Shown here: positions 1 to 5,481 of the stretch, piece by piece
Numbering within the stretch: position 1 is the first letter of the stretch
Layout of the letters: every line of letters begins with the position of its first letter
NCBI GenBank assembly: GCA_031273075.1
Contig: JAISSM010000010.1
Location: 1-6,210, forward strand
Direction of reading: 5' to 3'
Length of the DNA stretch: 6,210 nucleotides
Origin: Rickettsiales bacterium
GTDB taxonomy: Bacteria; Pseudomonadota; Alphaproteobacteria; Rs-D84
Translations under genes and position numbers: made by a program
The notes under the pieces: model-generated
What the model was told of the DNA's origin: nothing
The model's database searches: none
Seen by the model: the letters and a program-made list of their open reading frames with translations, nothing else

Positions 1-2
1 CG

Positions 3-236
3 GCCGCCCGCGTCCGCGAAAAGGAAATCAGCGCCAAAAAATTATACAGATACATATGGCTGGTCCGTAAAAAGAATACCGGGAACGGAGTGGGCGATAC
101 CATGACGACATTGAAGGCCGAGGGTTTGGGCCGGCCCGTGCCCGCCGAACAACCGCCCGGGTCTGCGATGCGGCCGAATGAAAGCGCGGCCGAGTTCTTC
201 TGTCGGGAAATGCTGAAAACCGTTCAGCACTGCTGA
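3..236 (+). CDS. 3' end of an unrecognised gene (partial)
   Basis: An open frame runs in from the left edge and ends at TGA 234-236, giving 77 residues with no start in view. I do not recognise the family. The visible part begins with a basic, charged stretch (residues about 1-25, many Lys/Arg, with the aromatic cluster YRYIW). It continues through a Pro/Gly-rich middle (about 42-60) and ends in a short hydrophobic/charged segment closing with two Cys (F-F-C at 65-67 and the last residue). About 70 % of its third codon positions are G or C, as expected for coding DNA here, and it stops 12 bp before the convergent gene's stop. The opposing frame at 42-230 looks like its shadow. There is no recognisable terminator after it. 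It could be a chance frame, but length, composition and position favour a real gene end. Confidence 0.5.
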   Translation, partial: AARVREKEISAKKLYRYIWLVRKKNTGNGVGDTMTTLKAEGLGRPVPAEQPPGSAMRPNESAAEFFCREMLKTVQHC

Positions 237-248
237 TTGCCGAAGGTC

Positions 249-1493
249 CTATCTGACGTTGGGAAACGCCATTGCGGCAAGGGCGGTTTTTACCGGAAGC
301 GGGGTTTTTCTCGCCGGGGAGGCTTTCTTCGCCGTTGTTTCAACTTTTTTCAACCGGCGTTCCGGTTCCACGGCGGGCGTGACGGTTTCATTCGCCAACG
401 GCATTTTCTTAAGCATGTATCCGTGCGTGATCGAAAGCAGCACGGCCCCGGCGATTGCGATGCCCGCGCCCGTGCCATAGCCGATCGCCTGGGACAGATG
501 AACAATGTCGGCCATATAGCCTATGGTGTCGGCGGCCCTTTCCCCTCTGTACGTCATGCTGGGATGATAATACGGGGCCACAATGTAACTGAAATATTCG
601 CCCGCGCCCAAAACGGCGGCCCCGATTCCGGCCGACCAGGCGGCGAACTTGGAAAATCGAATCGTTTTATGCGCTAAAAATTTGACGGTATTGATATTCT
701 TTTCGCGCTTTGATTCCTTCTCCGCCGCGGGCGCGGGCGCGGGCGCGGGAAGAAACCCGGACGCGTTGATTTTTGGCGCAAGCTTTGAGAATCCCGCCCC
801 CGAAATCAACGCGGGTTCTTTGACGGTCGGGCCGGGCAATTCAAAAACGCGCAAAGCCTCGATGCGCGAAGCCCCGGGCTCCAAGGGCGTTTCTTTCATG
901 CTGATTATTATGATTGGAACGACGACGGTCTGTGCGGGGTGCGTCGCGCCCGCGTCCAACTTTCGCGTCATTGCGACAAGTTGCAAATCGATATAGGGAA
1001 CGAATCGCGCCGCGCCTGCCTCAAACTTCCGTTCGATTACGACAATTGCGGGCGCAAACATAAACCGCTCTTTATTCTCAGATTTTGCCGGCGGCGCGGC
1101 GTGCTTTGCCATAATTCTTCTCTCTCCAAGATTTGCCGGAAGGGTGTCGGGCCTTACGATAATATTTTTCTCTTCGGGTTTTTCCGCCTCTTTTGATACG
1201 GGCGCCGGCAAGGGCCTGGGAAAGTCGATTATTTTTGCCCGGGGTTTCGGCGCGGGCGCGCCCGCCGGCACCGGCGCGGGTATGCGGGGTTTATTATAGG
1301 AACCGTATTTTTCCATTACCGCCGCGCGCATGGCGGCCGTGGACATAAAAGAACCGTAACTTTCGATCCCCATGTCGCGGTCGCGCGCGGGCGAACCGCC
1401 GCGCCTCTTCATGCGCCGATGCATCCCCGTCGCGGCGTACATCGGATACGTTGCCGCGCCCTTATTTGTCGGGAATTTAATAACTTGTTGCAT
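249..1493 (-). CDS. Unrecognised 414-aa protein: Pro/Ala-rich linkers, triplicated strand motif, C-terminal two-helix membrane hairpin
   Basis: I do not recognise this protein. It opens with VIKFP and has no signal peptide. Residues about 20-70 are basic and Met/Arg/Gly-rich. Residues 71-100 form a Pro/Ala linker that contains a second FP motif (IIDFP). Residues 147-210 hold three copies of a hydrophobic strand followed by FEAGA (157-161), LDAGA (179-183) and LEPGA (204-208). A PAPAPAPA linker lies at about 249-256. Two Gly-rich hydrophobic segments (about 283-305 and 336-356) flank a 30-residue loop. Lys/Arg-rich flanks on both outer sides suggest that N- and C-termini are cytoplasmic and the loop periplasmic. 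The tail (about 380-400) is Lys-rich. The ATG at 1493 is chosen because a consensus promoter places transcription start exactly there; no Shine-Dalgarno is visible. It is divergent from clpP and convergent with the partial gene at 3-236. The frame is intact over 1245 bp. A membrane-anchored scaffold is possible, but function is unknown. Confidence 0.8.
   Translation of the reverse strand: MQQVIKFPTNKGAATYPMYAATGMHRRMKRRGGSPARDRDMGIESYGSFMSTAAMRAAVMEKYGSYNKPRIPAPVPAGAPAPKPRAKIIDFPRPLPAPVSKEAEKPEEKNIIVRPDTLPANLGERRIMAKHAAPPAKSENKERFMFAPAIVVIERKFEAGAARFVPYIDLQLVAMTRKLDAGATHPAQTVVVPIIIISMKETPLEPGASRIEALRVFELPGPTVKEPALISGAGFSKLAPKINASGFLPAPAPAPAAEKESKREKNINTVKFLAHKTIRFSKFAAWSAGIGAAVLGAGEYFSYIVAPYYHPSMTYRGERAADTIGYMADIVHLSQAIGYGTGAGIAIAGAVLLSITHGYMLKKMPLANETVTPAVEPERRLKKVETTAKKASPARKTPLPVKTALAAMAFPNVR
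727..749. repeat. Hexanucleotide microsatellite (GCGGGC, about 3.8 copies) inside the 249-1493 gene
   Basis: Three exact copies of GCGGGC plus a partial copy encode the alternating Pro-Ala linker (residues about 249-256) of the leftward gene. Because the unit is 6 bp, gain or loss of copies would change linker length by two residues without a frameshift. This is a direct observation; length variation itself is inference. Confidence 0.7.
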
Positions 1494-1499
1494 GATAAT

Positions 1500-1527
1500 A
1501 TTTTACACTTGGATATGATTTTGTCAA
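1500..1527 (-). promoter_or_regulatory. Sigma-70-type promoter of the 249-1493 gene; predicts a leaderless transcript
   Basis: On the minus strand there is a perfect -35 TTGACA (1522-1527), a 16-bp spacer and -10 TAAAAT (1500-1505). Only six bases separate the -10 from the ATG at 1493, so the normal start point seven bases past the hexamer is the A of the ATG. The lack of a Shine-Dalgarno fits a leaderless mRNA. The promoter elements are seen; the leaderless reading is inferred. Confidence 0.65.
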
Positions 1528-1531
1528 GTAT

Positions 1532-1539
1532 GCAATTGC
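1532..1539. promoter_or_regulatory. Short palindrome GCAATTGC between divergent promoters
   Basis: A perfect 8-bp palindrome lies just upstream of the leftward -35 and about 18 bp upstream of the rightward -35. The position would suit a shared regulator, but an 8-bp palindrome can easily occur by chance, so this is only a weak operator candidate. Confidence 0.15.
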
Positions 1540-1557
1540 CAAAGACCGGGGGCCGCC

Positions 1558-1585
1558 TTGAAATCCCGTTTTTTTATGATATAAT
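1558..1585 (+). promoter_or_regulatory. Promoter of clpP-clpX
   Basis: A -35 TTGAAA (1558-1563), a 16-bp spacer and a perfect -10 TATAAT (1580-1585) predict a start near 1592 and a leader of about 26 nt. With the preceding C the -35 reads CTTGAAA, which also matches the heat-shock sigma-32 (RpoH) -35 consensus. The -10 lacks the CCC-type start of that consensus, so housekeeping use is the safer reading and heat induction is only possible. Confidence 0.65.
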
Positions 1586-1617
1586 CGCGAAACACCGAGA
1601 ATTAAAGGAAACCGATC

Positions 1618-2199
1618 ATGTCATTGATACCGATGGTTATAGAAGAAACCCCGAAGGGCGAACGCTCGTTCGACATATATTCGCGCCTTTTGCGCGACCG
1701 GATAGTCATGCTGTCGGGCGAAATAGAAATGGGAATGGCGAATGTGATAATCGCGCAGTTGCTTCTTCTCGAATCCGAAAATCCGAACGCCGACATTATG
1801 ATGTACATTCAGTCCCCGGGCGGAGAGGTCAACCCCGGATTCGCGATTTTGGACACCATGAAATACATCAAGGCGCCGGTCTCGACTATAGGCATCGGCA
1901 TGGTGGCCAGCATGGCGTCGATATTGCTTGCGGGCGGAACGAAGGGCAAAAGGTTCGCGCTTCCGAATACAAGGATAATGATACACCAGCCGCACGGCGG
2001 CGCCCAGGGCCAGATCACCGACATGGAGATCCAGATCGCCGAAGGGAAGCGCGCGAAGGAAAAATCGATCAAGACCCTTGCCGGATTCACCGGCCGGTCG
2101 GAAAAAGAATTGTTCGACGCGATGGAGCGCGATAATTTCATGTCCGCCGAAGAGGCCAAGGAATTCGGTTTGGTGGACGAGGTTCTTGCAAGGAAATAA
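1618..2199 (+). CDS. clpP: ATP-dependent Clp protease, proteolytic subunit ClpP
   Basis: ClpP is the serine peptidase of the Clp system. Fourteen subunits form a cytoplasmic chamber that degrades proteins unfolded by ClpX or ClpA. The 193 residues match the family from end to end, starting PMVIEETPKGERSFDIYSRL with almost no propeptide. The catalytic triad is complete: Ser98 (in GMVASMAS), His123 (in MIHQP) and Asp172 (in MERD), corresponding to Ser97, His122 and Asp171 of mature E. coli ClpP. SPGG is at 66-69. The nucleophile loop is slightly unusual: E. coli has GQAASMGA, and here Met-Val precedes Ala-Ser and Ala replaces the Gly after Ser-Met. The start is supported by AAAGGA at 1604-1609, eight bases before the ATG, and by a promoter just upstream. 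Its stop is one base before clpX. Trigger factor (tig), the usual upstream neighbour in many proteobacteria, is absent here. Confidence 0.97.
   Translation: MSLIPMVIEETPKGERSFDIYSRLLRDRIVMLSGEIEMGMANVIIAQLLLLESENPNADIMMYIQSPGGEVNPGFAILDTMKYIKAPVSTIGIGMVASMASILLAGGTKGKRFALPNTRIMIHQPHGGAQGQITDMEIQIAEGKRAKEKSIKTLAGFTGRSEKELFDAMERDNFMSAEEAKEFGLVDEVLARK
2190..2196 (+). promoter_or_regulatory. clpX ribosome binding site inside the end of clpP
   Basis: AAGGA at 2190-2194 lies within the last sense codons of clpP, six bases before ATG 2201. It fixes the clpX start at 2201 rather than at the in-frame ATG at 2078 inside clpP. It also implies translational coupling, because ribosomes finishing clpP cover this site. 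Confidence 0.75.
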
Positions 2200-2200
2200 A

Positions 2201-3436
2201 ATGGACAAGCCGGCCCAGGATTTTTGTTCTTTCTGCGGCAAGCAGATGCACGAGGTAAAGCGCCTCGTGTCCGGACAGAACGTCTGCATATGCGACGAAT
2301 GCATAGAGCTTTGCGTCGACATGCTTAACGACGAAAAGAAACAGAACGTGATACGCGACGCGTCCGCGATTCCGACGCCGAAAAAAATCTACGAAGTGCT
2401 TAACAAATACATAGTCGGGCAGGACAAGGCGAAAAAAGTTCTTTCGGTCGCGGTGTACAACCATTACAAGCGGCACGGCGCGGGCGCCCGGAACGATTGC
2501 GAGATACAAAAATCGAACATACTTCTGATAGGGCCGACCGGAACGGGCAAGACTTTGTTCGCGCAGACTCTGGCGCGGCTTTTGAACGTGCCGTTCGCGA
2601 TCGCGGACGCGACGACTTTGACGGAGGCGGGCTATGTCGGCGAAGACGTCGAGAATATTTTGACGCGCCTTGTTCAGAACGCGAACTTCGATTCCGCGCG
2701 CGCGGAAAAGGGGATCATATATATAGACGAGATCGACAAGATTTCGCGGAAATCCGAAAACCCGTCGCTGACCCGGGACGTTTCGGGCGAGGGGGTCCAG
2801 CAGGCGTTGTTGAAACTGATAGAGGGCACCAAGGCCGAAGTGTCGCCGAAAGGCGGCCGCCGCCATCCGGACGCGGGCACGATGACGATAGACACGACCG
2901 GGATATTGTTCATATGCGGCGGCGCGTTCGACGGGCTTCAGAAAATCATCGCGGACAGAAAGGCCGACCGCGCGGCGATCGGATTCGGCGCGGAGGTGAA
3001 GACGAAGGCGGAAAAACTTTCGACCGTGAACTATAACGACGTGGAGCCTGAGGATTTGGTGAAATACGGGATCATACCGGAATTGATAGGGCGGCTTCCG
3101 GTGATCGCGGGGCTTGACGCGCTGGACGAAGAGGCGATGCTTAAAATTTTAACGGAACCGAAAAACGCGATAGTGCGCCAGTATCAGGCGCTGTTCGATA
3201 TGGAGGGGATAAAGTTGAAGATAACGGACGACGCGTTAAGGGAAGTTGCGAAAATGGCCTTGGCGCGGAAAACCGGCGCAAGGGGCCTGCGTTCGATATT
3301 GGAAAAGATATTGCTTATGCCGATGTTCGACGCGCCGGACGCCGAGAATCTGTCCGAGGTGGTCATAGACGCGGACACGGTGCGCGGAAACAAACCGCCG
3401 ATGATGTCGTTCTCCGAAAAACAAAAAGCCGCTTAA
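2201..3436 (+). CDS. clpX: ATP-dependent Clp protease, ATP-binding subunit ClpX
   Basis: ClpX is the hexameric AAA+ unfoldase that recognises degrons, threads substrates and docks on ClpP. All parts are visible in the 411 residues (E. coli has 424). The N-terminal zinc-binding domain has Cys9, Cys12, Cys31 and Cys34. Walker A GPTGTGKT is at 111-118, pore-1 loop GYVG at 144-147, Walker B IIYIDE at 172-177 and the pore-2 region SENPSLTRDVSG at 185-196. The ClpP-docking IGF loop is at 260-262, the arginine finger Arg298 is in ELIGRLP, and sensor-2 Arg361 is in GARGLR. The pore-entrance RKH loop reads RRH (220-222), and the segment after it (PDAGTMTID) departs from the PQQEFLQVD-like sequence I know from the family. 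The gene follows clpP by one base with an internal Shine-Dalgarno and ends in a strong terminator that overlaps its stop. No lon gene follows, unlike the common tig-clpP-clpX-lon order. Confidence 0.97.
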   Translation: MDKPAQDFCSFCGKQMHEVKRLVSGQNVCICDECIELCVDMLNDEKKQNVIRDASAIPTPKKIYEVLNKYIVGQDKAKKVLSVAVYNHYKRHGAGARNDCEIQKSNILLIGPTGTGKTLFAQTLARLLNVPFAIADATTLTEAGYVGEDVENILTRLVQNANFDSARAEKGIIYIDEIDKISRKSENPSLTRDVSGEGVQQALLKLIEGTKAEVSPKGGRRHPDAGTMTIDTTGILFICGGAFDGLQKIIADRKADRAAIGFGAEVKTKAEKLSTVNYNDVEPEDLVKYGIIPELIGRLPVIAGLDALDEEAMLKILTEPKNAIVRQYQALFDMEGIKLKITDDALREVAKMALARKTGARGLRSILEKILLMPMFDAPDAENLSEVVIDADTVRGNKPPMMSFSEKQKAA

Positions 3437-3467
3437 ACAAAACCCGCCGTCGGCGGGTTTTGTTTAA
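3433..3467. terminator. Bidirectional intrinsic terminator shared by clpX and the convergent beta-barrel gene
   Basis: A perfect 16-bp stem (3433-3448 with 3452-3467) encloses a 3-nt GTC loop. The GC-rich upper stem (CCCGCC/GGCGGG) is flanked by an A-rich left arm and a T-rich right arm, so it can terminate in both directions. It begins within the last codon of clpX and includes its stop. It lies 13 bp beyond the stop of the leftward gene at 3481. Confidence 0.92.
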
Positions 3468-3480
3468 TTAGGGTATTATA

Positions 3481-4044
3481 TTAAAATCTTACGCTTATGC
3501 TCGTAACAAGTCCGATATTGGAACCTGTTACATCTACATCATACCCGTATACTTCGTCGGATAAAGACAACCCGCTATACACTAGGCCGACTTTCAGATT
3601 TGTCTTATCTGTCATATTATATTGAACTCCAACGCCGATGCCGTATGTAAAACCTGTTGCCGAGATTTCCTCGCCGAAGACATCTTCATCTATGTTCAGA
3701 CTTACTATGCCGACGGAAGCGGAAACATACGGGGTTACGGTATCATTCGTAAAGGCAAACGAGCCGCCGACAGAAAACTCATTCATAGAAGTCAGATCAT
3801 CTGAAGACCTGCTGAAACTGACGGCTCCCATCACCTTATTATTTCCATACCCCAATGAGAAACCGCCGGAACCATTTATATCGGTTGATTTTTCTGTTTC
3901 CGGGGAAAATCCTTCAACTTTGGTTTTAATCTCTGCGCTGCCAAAAATCTCCGCGCCGGTAGATAATATAAAACCATGTTCGCTTGCATTTGCCGCGCTT
4001 GCGATCAACACTGCGCCCAAAGAGCCCAATATTATTTTTTTCAT
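3481..4044 (-). CDS. Small outer-membrane beta-barrel protein (OmpA/OmpX-like porin family)
   Basis: The 187-residue product begins with a classic Sec signal peptide: MKK, then a hydrophobic core, then an ANA|S cleavage site at about 20/21. The mature part is rich in Gly, Ser and Thr, with short alternating hydrophobic strands (for example about 61-68, 88-98, 104-114, 131-142, 149-158 and 176-187). It ends ISVRF; a terminal Phe is the usual recognition signal for the BAM machinery. Length and pattern suit an eight-stranded barrel, but the exact subfamily and any ligand are unknown. A good Shine-Dalgarno (AAAGGGA, about six bases upstream) and a clear promoter support the start. The gene is about 44 % GC by count, much lower than clpX nearby. 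This may reflect recent transfer or selection on an abundant surface protein. The terminator at 3433-3467 ends it. Confidence is high for an outer-membrane barrel, low for a specific role. Confidence 0.85.
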   Translation of the reverse strand: MKKIILGSLGAVLIASAANASEHGFILSTGAEIFGSAEIKTKVEGFSPETEKSTDINGSGGFSLGYGNNKVMGAVSFSRSSDDLTSMNEFSVGGSFAFTNDTVTPYVSASVGIVSLNIDEDVFGEEISATGFTYGIGVGVQYNMTDKTNLKVGLVYSGLSLSDEVYGYDVDVTGSNIGLVTSISVRF

Positions 4045-4082
4045 AATTCATCCCTTTTTGTTGTTTTGGTTAAACCGAGATG

Positions 4083-4111
4083 ATTATATTGCATATTTAC
4101 TGGAAAGTAAA
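4083..4111 (-). promoter_or_regulatory. Promoter of the beta-barrel gene, with an inverted repeat over the -35
   Basis: On the minus strand, -35 TTTACT (4106-4111), a 17-bp spacer and a perfect -10 TATAAT (4083-4088) predict a start near 4076 and a leader of about 32 nt. The bases upstream (about 4112-4150 in plus coordinates) are A/T-rich with A-tracts, which resembles an UP element of a strong promoter. Confidence 0.7.
4096..4111. promoter_or_regulatory. Inverted repeat TTTACT-N4-AGTAAA, candidate operator
   Basis: A perfect 6-bp inverted repeat with a 4-bp centre (GGAA) covers the -35 and part of the spacer of the beta-barrel promoter. This is where a dimeric repressor would block RNA polymerase. 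I cannot assign it to a known regulator. The sequence is observed; the operator role is inferred. Confidence 0.35.
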
Positions 4112-4188
4112 CGATACAAAAACGCAAAAGAGTAAAAATAAATATAGTGAAAACAAGCGCCCGCCGACTGTTTCTACACACAGAGCAT

Positions 4189-4215
4189 AAGTTCCCCTCC
4201 GTCGGAGGGGAACTT
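4189..4215 (-). terminator. Hairpin terminator downstream of pgk
   Basis: A perfect 12-bp stem (4189-4200 with 4204-4215) with a 3-nt loop lies two bases past the pgk stop. It separates pgk from the beta-barrel gene on the same strand. Read leftward, the T-run after the stem is short, so termination may be partial. Loop and closing pairs (CCGTCGG on the plus strand) are the same as in the terminator at 3433-3467. Confidence 0.75.
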
Positions 4216-4217
4216 TA

Positions 4218-5450
4218 TTACTGTTGACTGTTGACTGTAGACTGTGGACTGTGGACTAATATTTTGATTCCCGGAAGCTCGCGGCCTTCGATAAATTCCA
4301 AAAACGCGCCGCCGCCCGTGGAAACATAGCTCATCTTGTCTTTGGTGTTTGTGGCCTCCAGCGCCGCGACCGTGTCGCCCCCGCCGATAATGGATTTCAA
4401 TTCGCCGCGCATCGTTTTCTCCGCGATATATTCGGCCAAGGCGAACGTCCCGGCGCTCCAAACCGGCTGCCATTCGGCCATGCCGACGGTTCCGTTCCAT
4501 ATGATGGTCTTCGCGCCGTCGATGACGCGCTTGTATTCGGCGACGGAATTTTGCCCCTCGTCCATAACGACGTCGGCGGGCGAAAGATCGTCGATCATTT
4601 TGTCTTCGCGAAAGGCGTTCGGCGAGAATTCCTTCGCGACGCCCTTGTCGATCGGCAGAACGATTTTATCCCTGTAATTCGTCATGATGTCGGAAACGAG
4701 ACTTTTTATTTCAAGGGAATTTATGTCGTCCTTGACGTTGTCGCCGAGATTCGGGCGCGATTTCGTTTCGCCTGAGACGACCTTGAACGTAAGGCCGATG
4801 ACGCTTCCGAGGATCAGTTTGTCGCAAAGTTTCGCCATTGCCCGGACGACTCCGATTTTGGACCCGATCTTCGCCGTGCCGATAAACCCGACCAGGGGCC
4901 TGGCCGGATTTTGAAGAACGCCGCTCAGTTCTTTTATCTCCGACGACAAAAGCGCGCCCGCAAACGACGGAAGTATTTTTGCGACGGCATCGACGCTCGC
5001 ATGCGCGCGGTGCGAAACGGCGAACGCGTCGTTGATGTAAAAATCGAATCCCGCGGCCAGATCCTTCGCGAACGCGGGATCGTTTTTTTCCTCGCCCGGA
5101 TGAAAGCGCAGATTTTCCAAAAGAAGGGCGTCGCCGTCTTTCATGTTGGGAATAAATTCTTTTGAAAGACAATCGTCCGCGAACAGAACCGGTCGACCTA
5201 AAAGACTTTGAAGCGCGCCCGCGATCGGCCGAAGGGACAAGGCGGCGTCGAATCCTTCCGGCCGGCCCAGGTGCGACATGACGACGACGCGCGCGCCTTT
5301 GGAAATCATTTTTTGAATTGTCGGAAGGCTTTGCTTTATCCGGAACGCGTCCATGATTTTTCCGTCGACTATCTGAACGTTGAAATCGTCCCGAATCAAA
5401 ATATACTTGCCCCTGACATCGCCCAAATCATCAATCGTCCTTATATTCAT
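4218..5450 (-). CDS. pgk: Phosphoglycerate kinase (divergent, with a repeat-derived C-terminal tail)
   Basis: PGK transfers phosphate from 1,3-bisphosphoglycerate to ADP in glycolysis and runs in reverse in gluconeogenesis; it is cytoplasmic. The substrate-side residues are present: Asp22 and Asn24 (DFN), Arg37, SHLGRP at 59-64, Arg115 in ENLRFH and Arg148 in HRAHAS. On the nucleotide side Lys194, Lys198, Glu326, GGGDT (356-360) and STGGGAF (377-383) remain. Several usually conserved spots differ: GGAK reads GTAK (191-194), GGGM reads GSVI (215-218), and WNGP reads WNGT (318-321). The D-x-G-P stretch reads DEGQ (297-300), and RVDFNVP reads RDDFNVQ (20-26). The family core ends near Leu398; residues 399-410 come from a 7-bp tandem repeat. 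AAAGGA seven bases before the ATG supports the start. bamD lies 44 bp upstream on the same strand. The gene is surely of the PGK family and probably active, though kinetics may differ. Confidence 0.93.
   Translation of the reverse strand: MNIRTIDDLGDVRGKYILIRDDFNVQIVDGKIMDAFRIKQSLPTIQKMISKGARVVVMSHLGRPEGFDAALSLRPIAGALQSLLGRPVLFADDCLSKEFIPNMKDGDALLLENLRFHPGEEKNDPAFAKDLAAGFDFYINDAFAVSHRAHASVDAVAKILPSFAGALLSSEIKELSGVLQNPARPLVGFIGTAKIGSKIGVVRAMAKLCDKLILGSVIGLTFKVVSGETKSRPNLGDNVKDDINSLEIKSLVSDIMTNYRDKIVLPIDKGVAKEFSPNAFREDKMIDDLSPADVVMDEGQNSVAEYKRVIDGAKTIIWNGTVGMAEWQPVWSAGTFALAEYIAEKTMRGELKSIIGGGDTVAALEATNTKDKMSYVSTGGGAFLEFIEGRELPGIKILVHSPQSTVNSQQ
4220..4257. repeat. Degenerate 7-bp tandem repeat (ACTGTNG, 5.4 copies) forming the 3' end of pgk
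   Basis: Units are ACTGTTG, ACTGTTG, ACTGTAG, ACTGTGG, ACTGTGG and a final ACT. The last base of the pgk stop is the first base of the array, and the array encodes the last 12 residues of PGK. Heptanucleotide tandem arrays of this style are best known from cyanobacterial genomes (STRR sequences). I note only the resemblance in form. Confidence 0.9.
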
Positions 5451-5481
5451 TTATATTCCTTTTATATAATTGATTAATAAT

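Noticed and set aside
42..230. Leftward 62-codon frame
   Set aside because: It is antisense to the partial rightward gene, with His/Gly/Arg-rich shadow-like composition, and has no ribosome binding site or neighbour support.
237..996. Rightward frames at 237-677, 259-480 and 649-996
   Set aside because: They are shadows of the 249-1493 gene, Arg/Gly-rich or mirror-image in composition, and lack promoter or start signals.
2078..2200. In-frame ATG at 2078 that would extend ClpX by 41 residues
   Set aside because: The extension lies in clpP in another frame and has no ClpX similarity. The true start at 2201 has a Shine-Dalgarno and gives the normal zinc-binding N-terminus.
1621..2913. Long leftward frames opposite clpP and clpX
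   Set aside because: They are antisense to clearly conserved genes; GC-rich codon usage keeps the opposite frames open.
3638..4135. Rightward 165-codon frame opposite the barrel gene
   Set aside because: It is antisense to a gene with signal peptide, barrel pattern, terminal Phe, promoter and Shine-Dalgarno, and has no start signals of its own.
4220..4257. CRISPR-like array at the end of pgk
   Set aside because: Units are 7 bp with no spacers; it is a simple tandem repeat.
4174..4500. Leftward 108-codon frame overlapping the end of pgk
   Set aside because: It is an out-of-frame shadow of pgk that only stays open through the heptad repeat and terminator.
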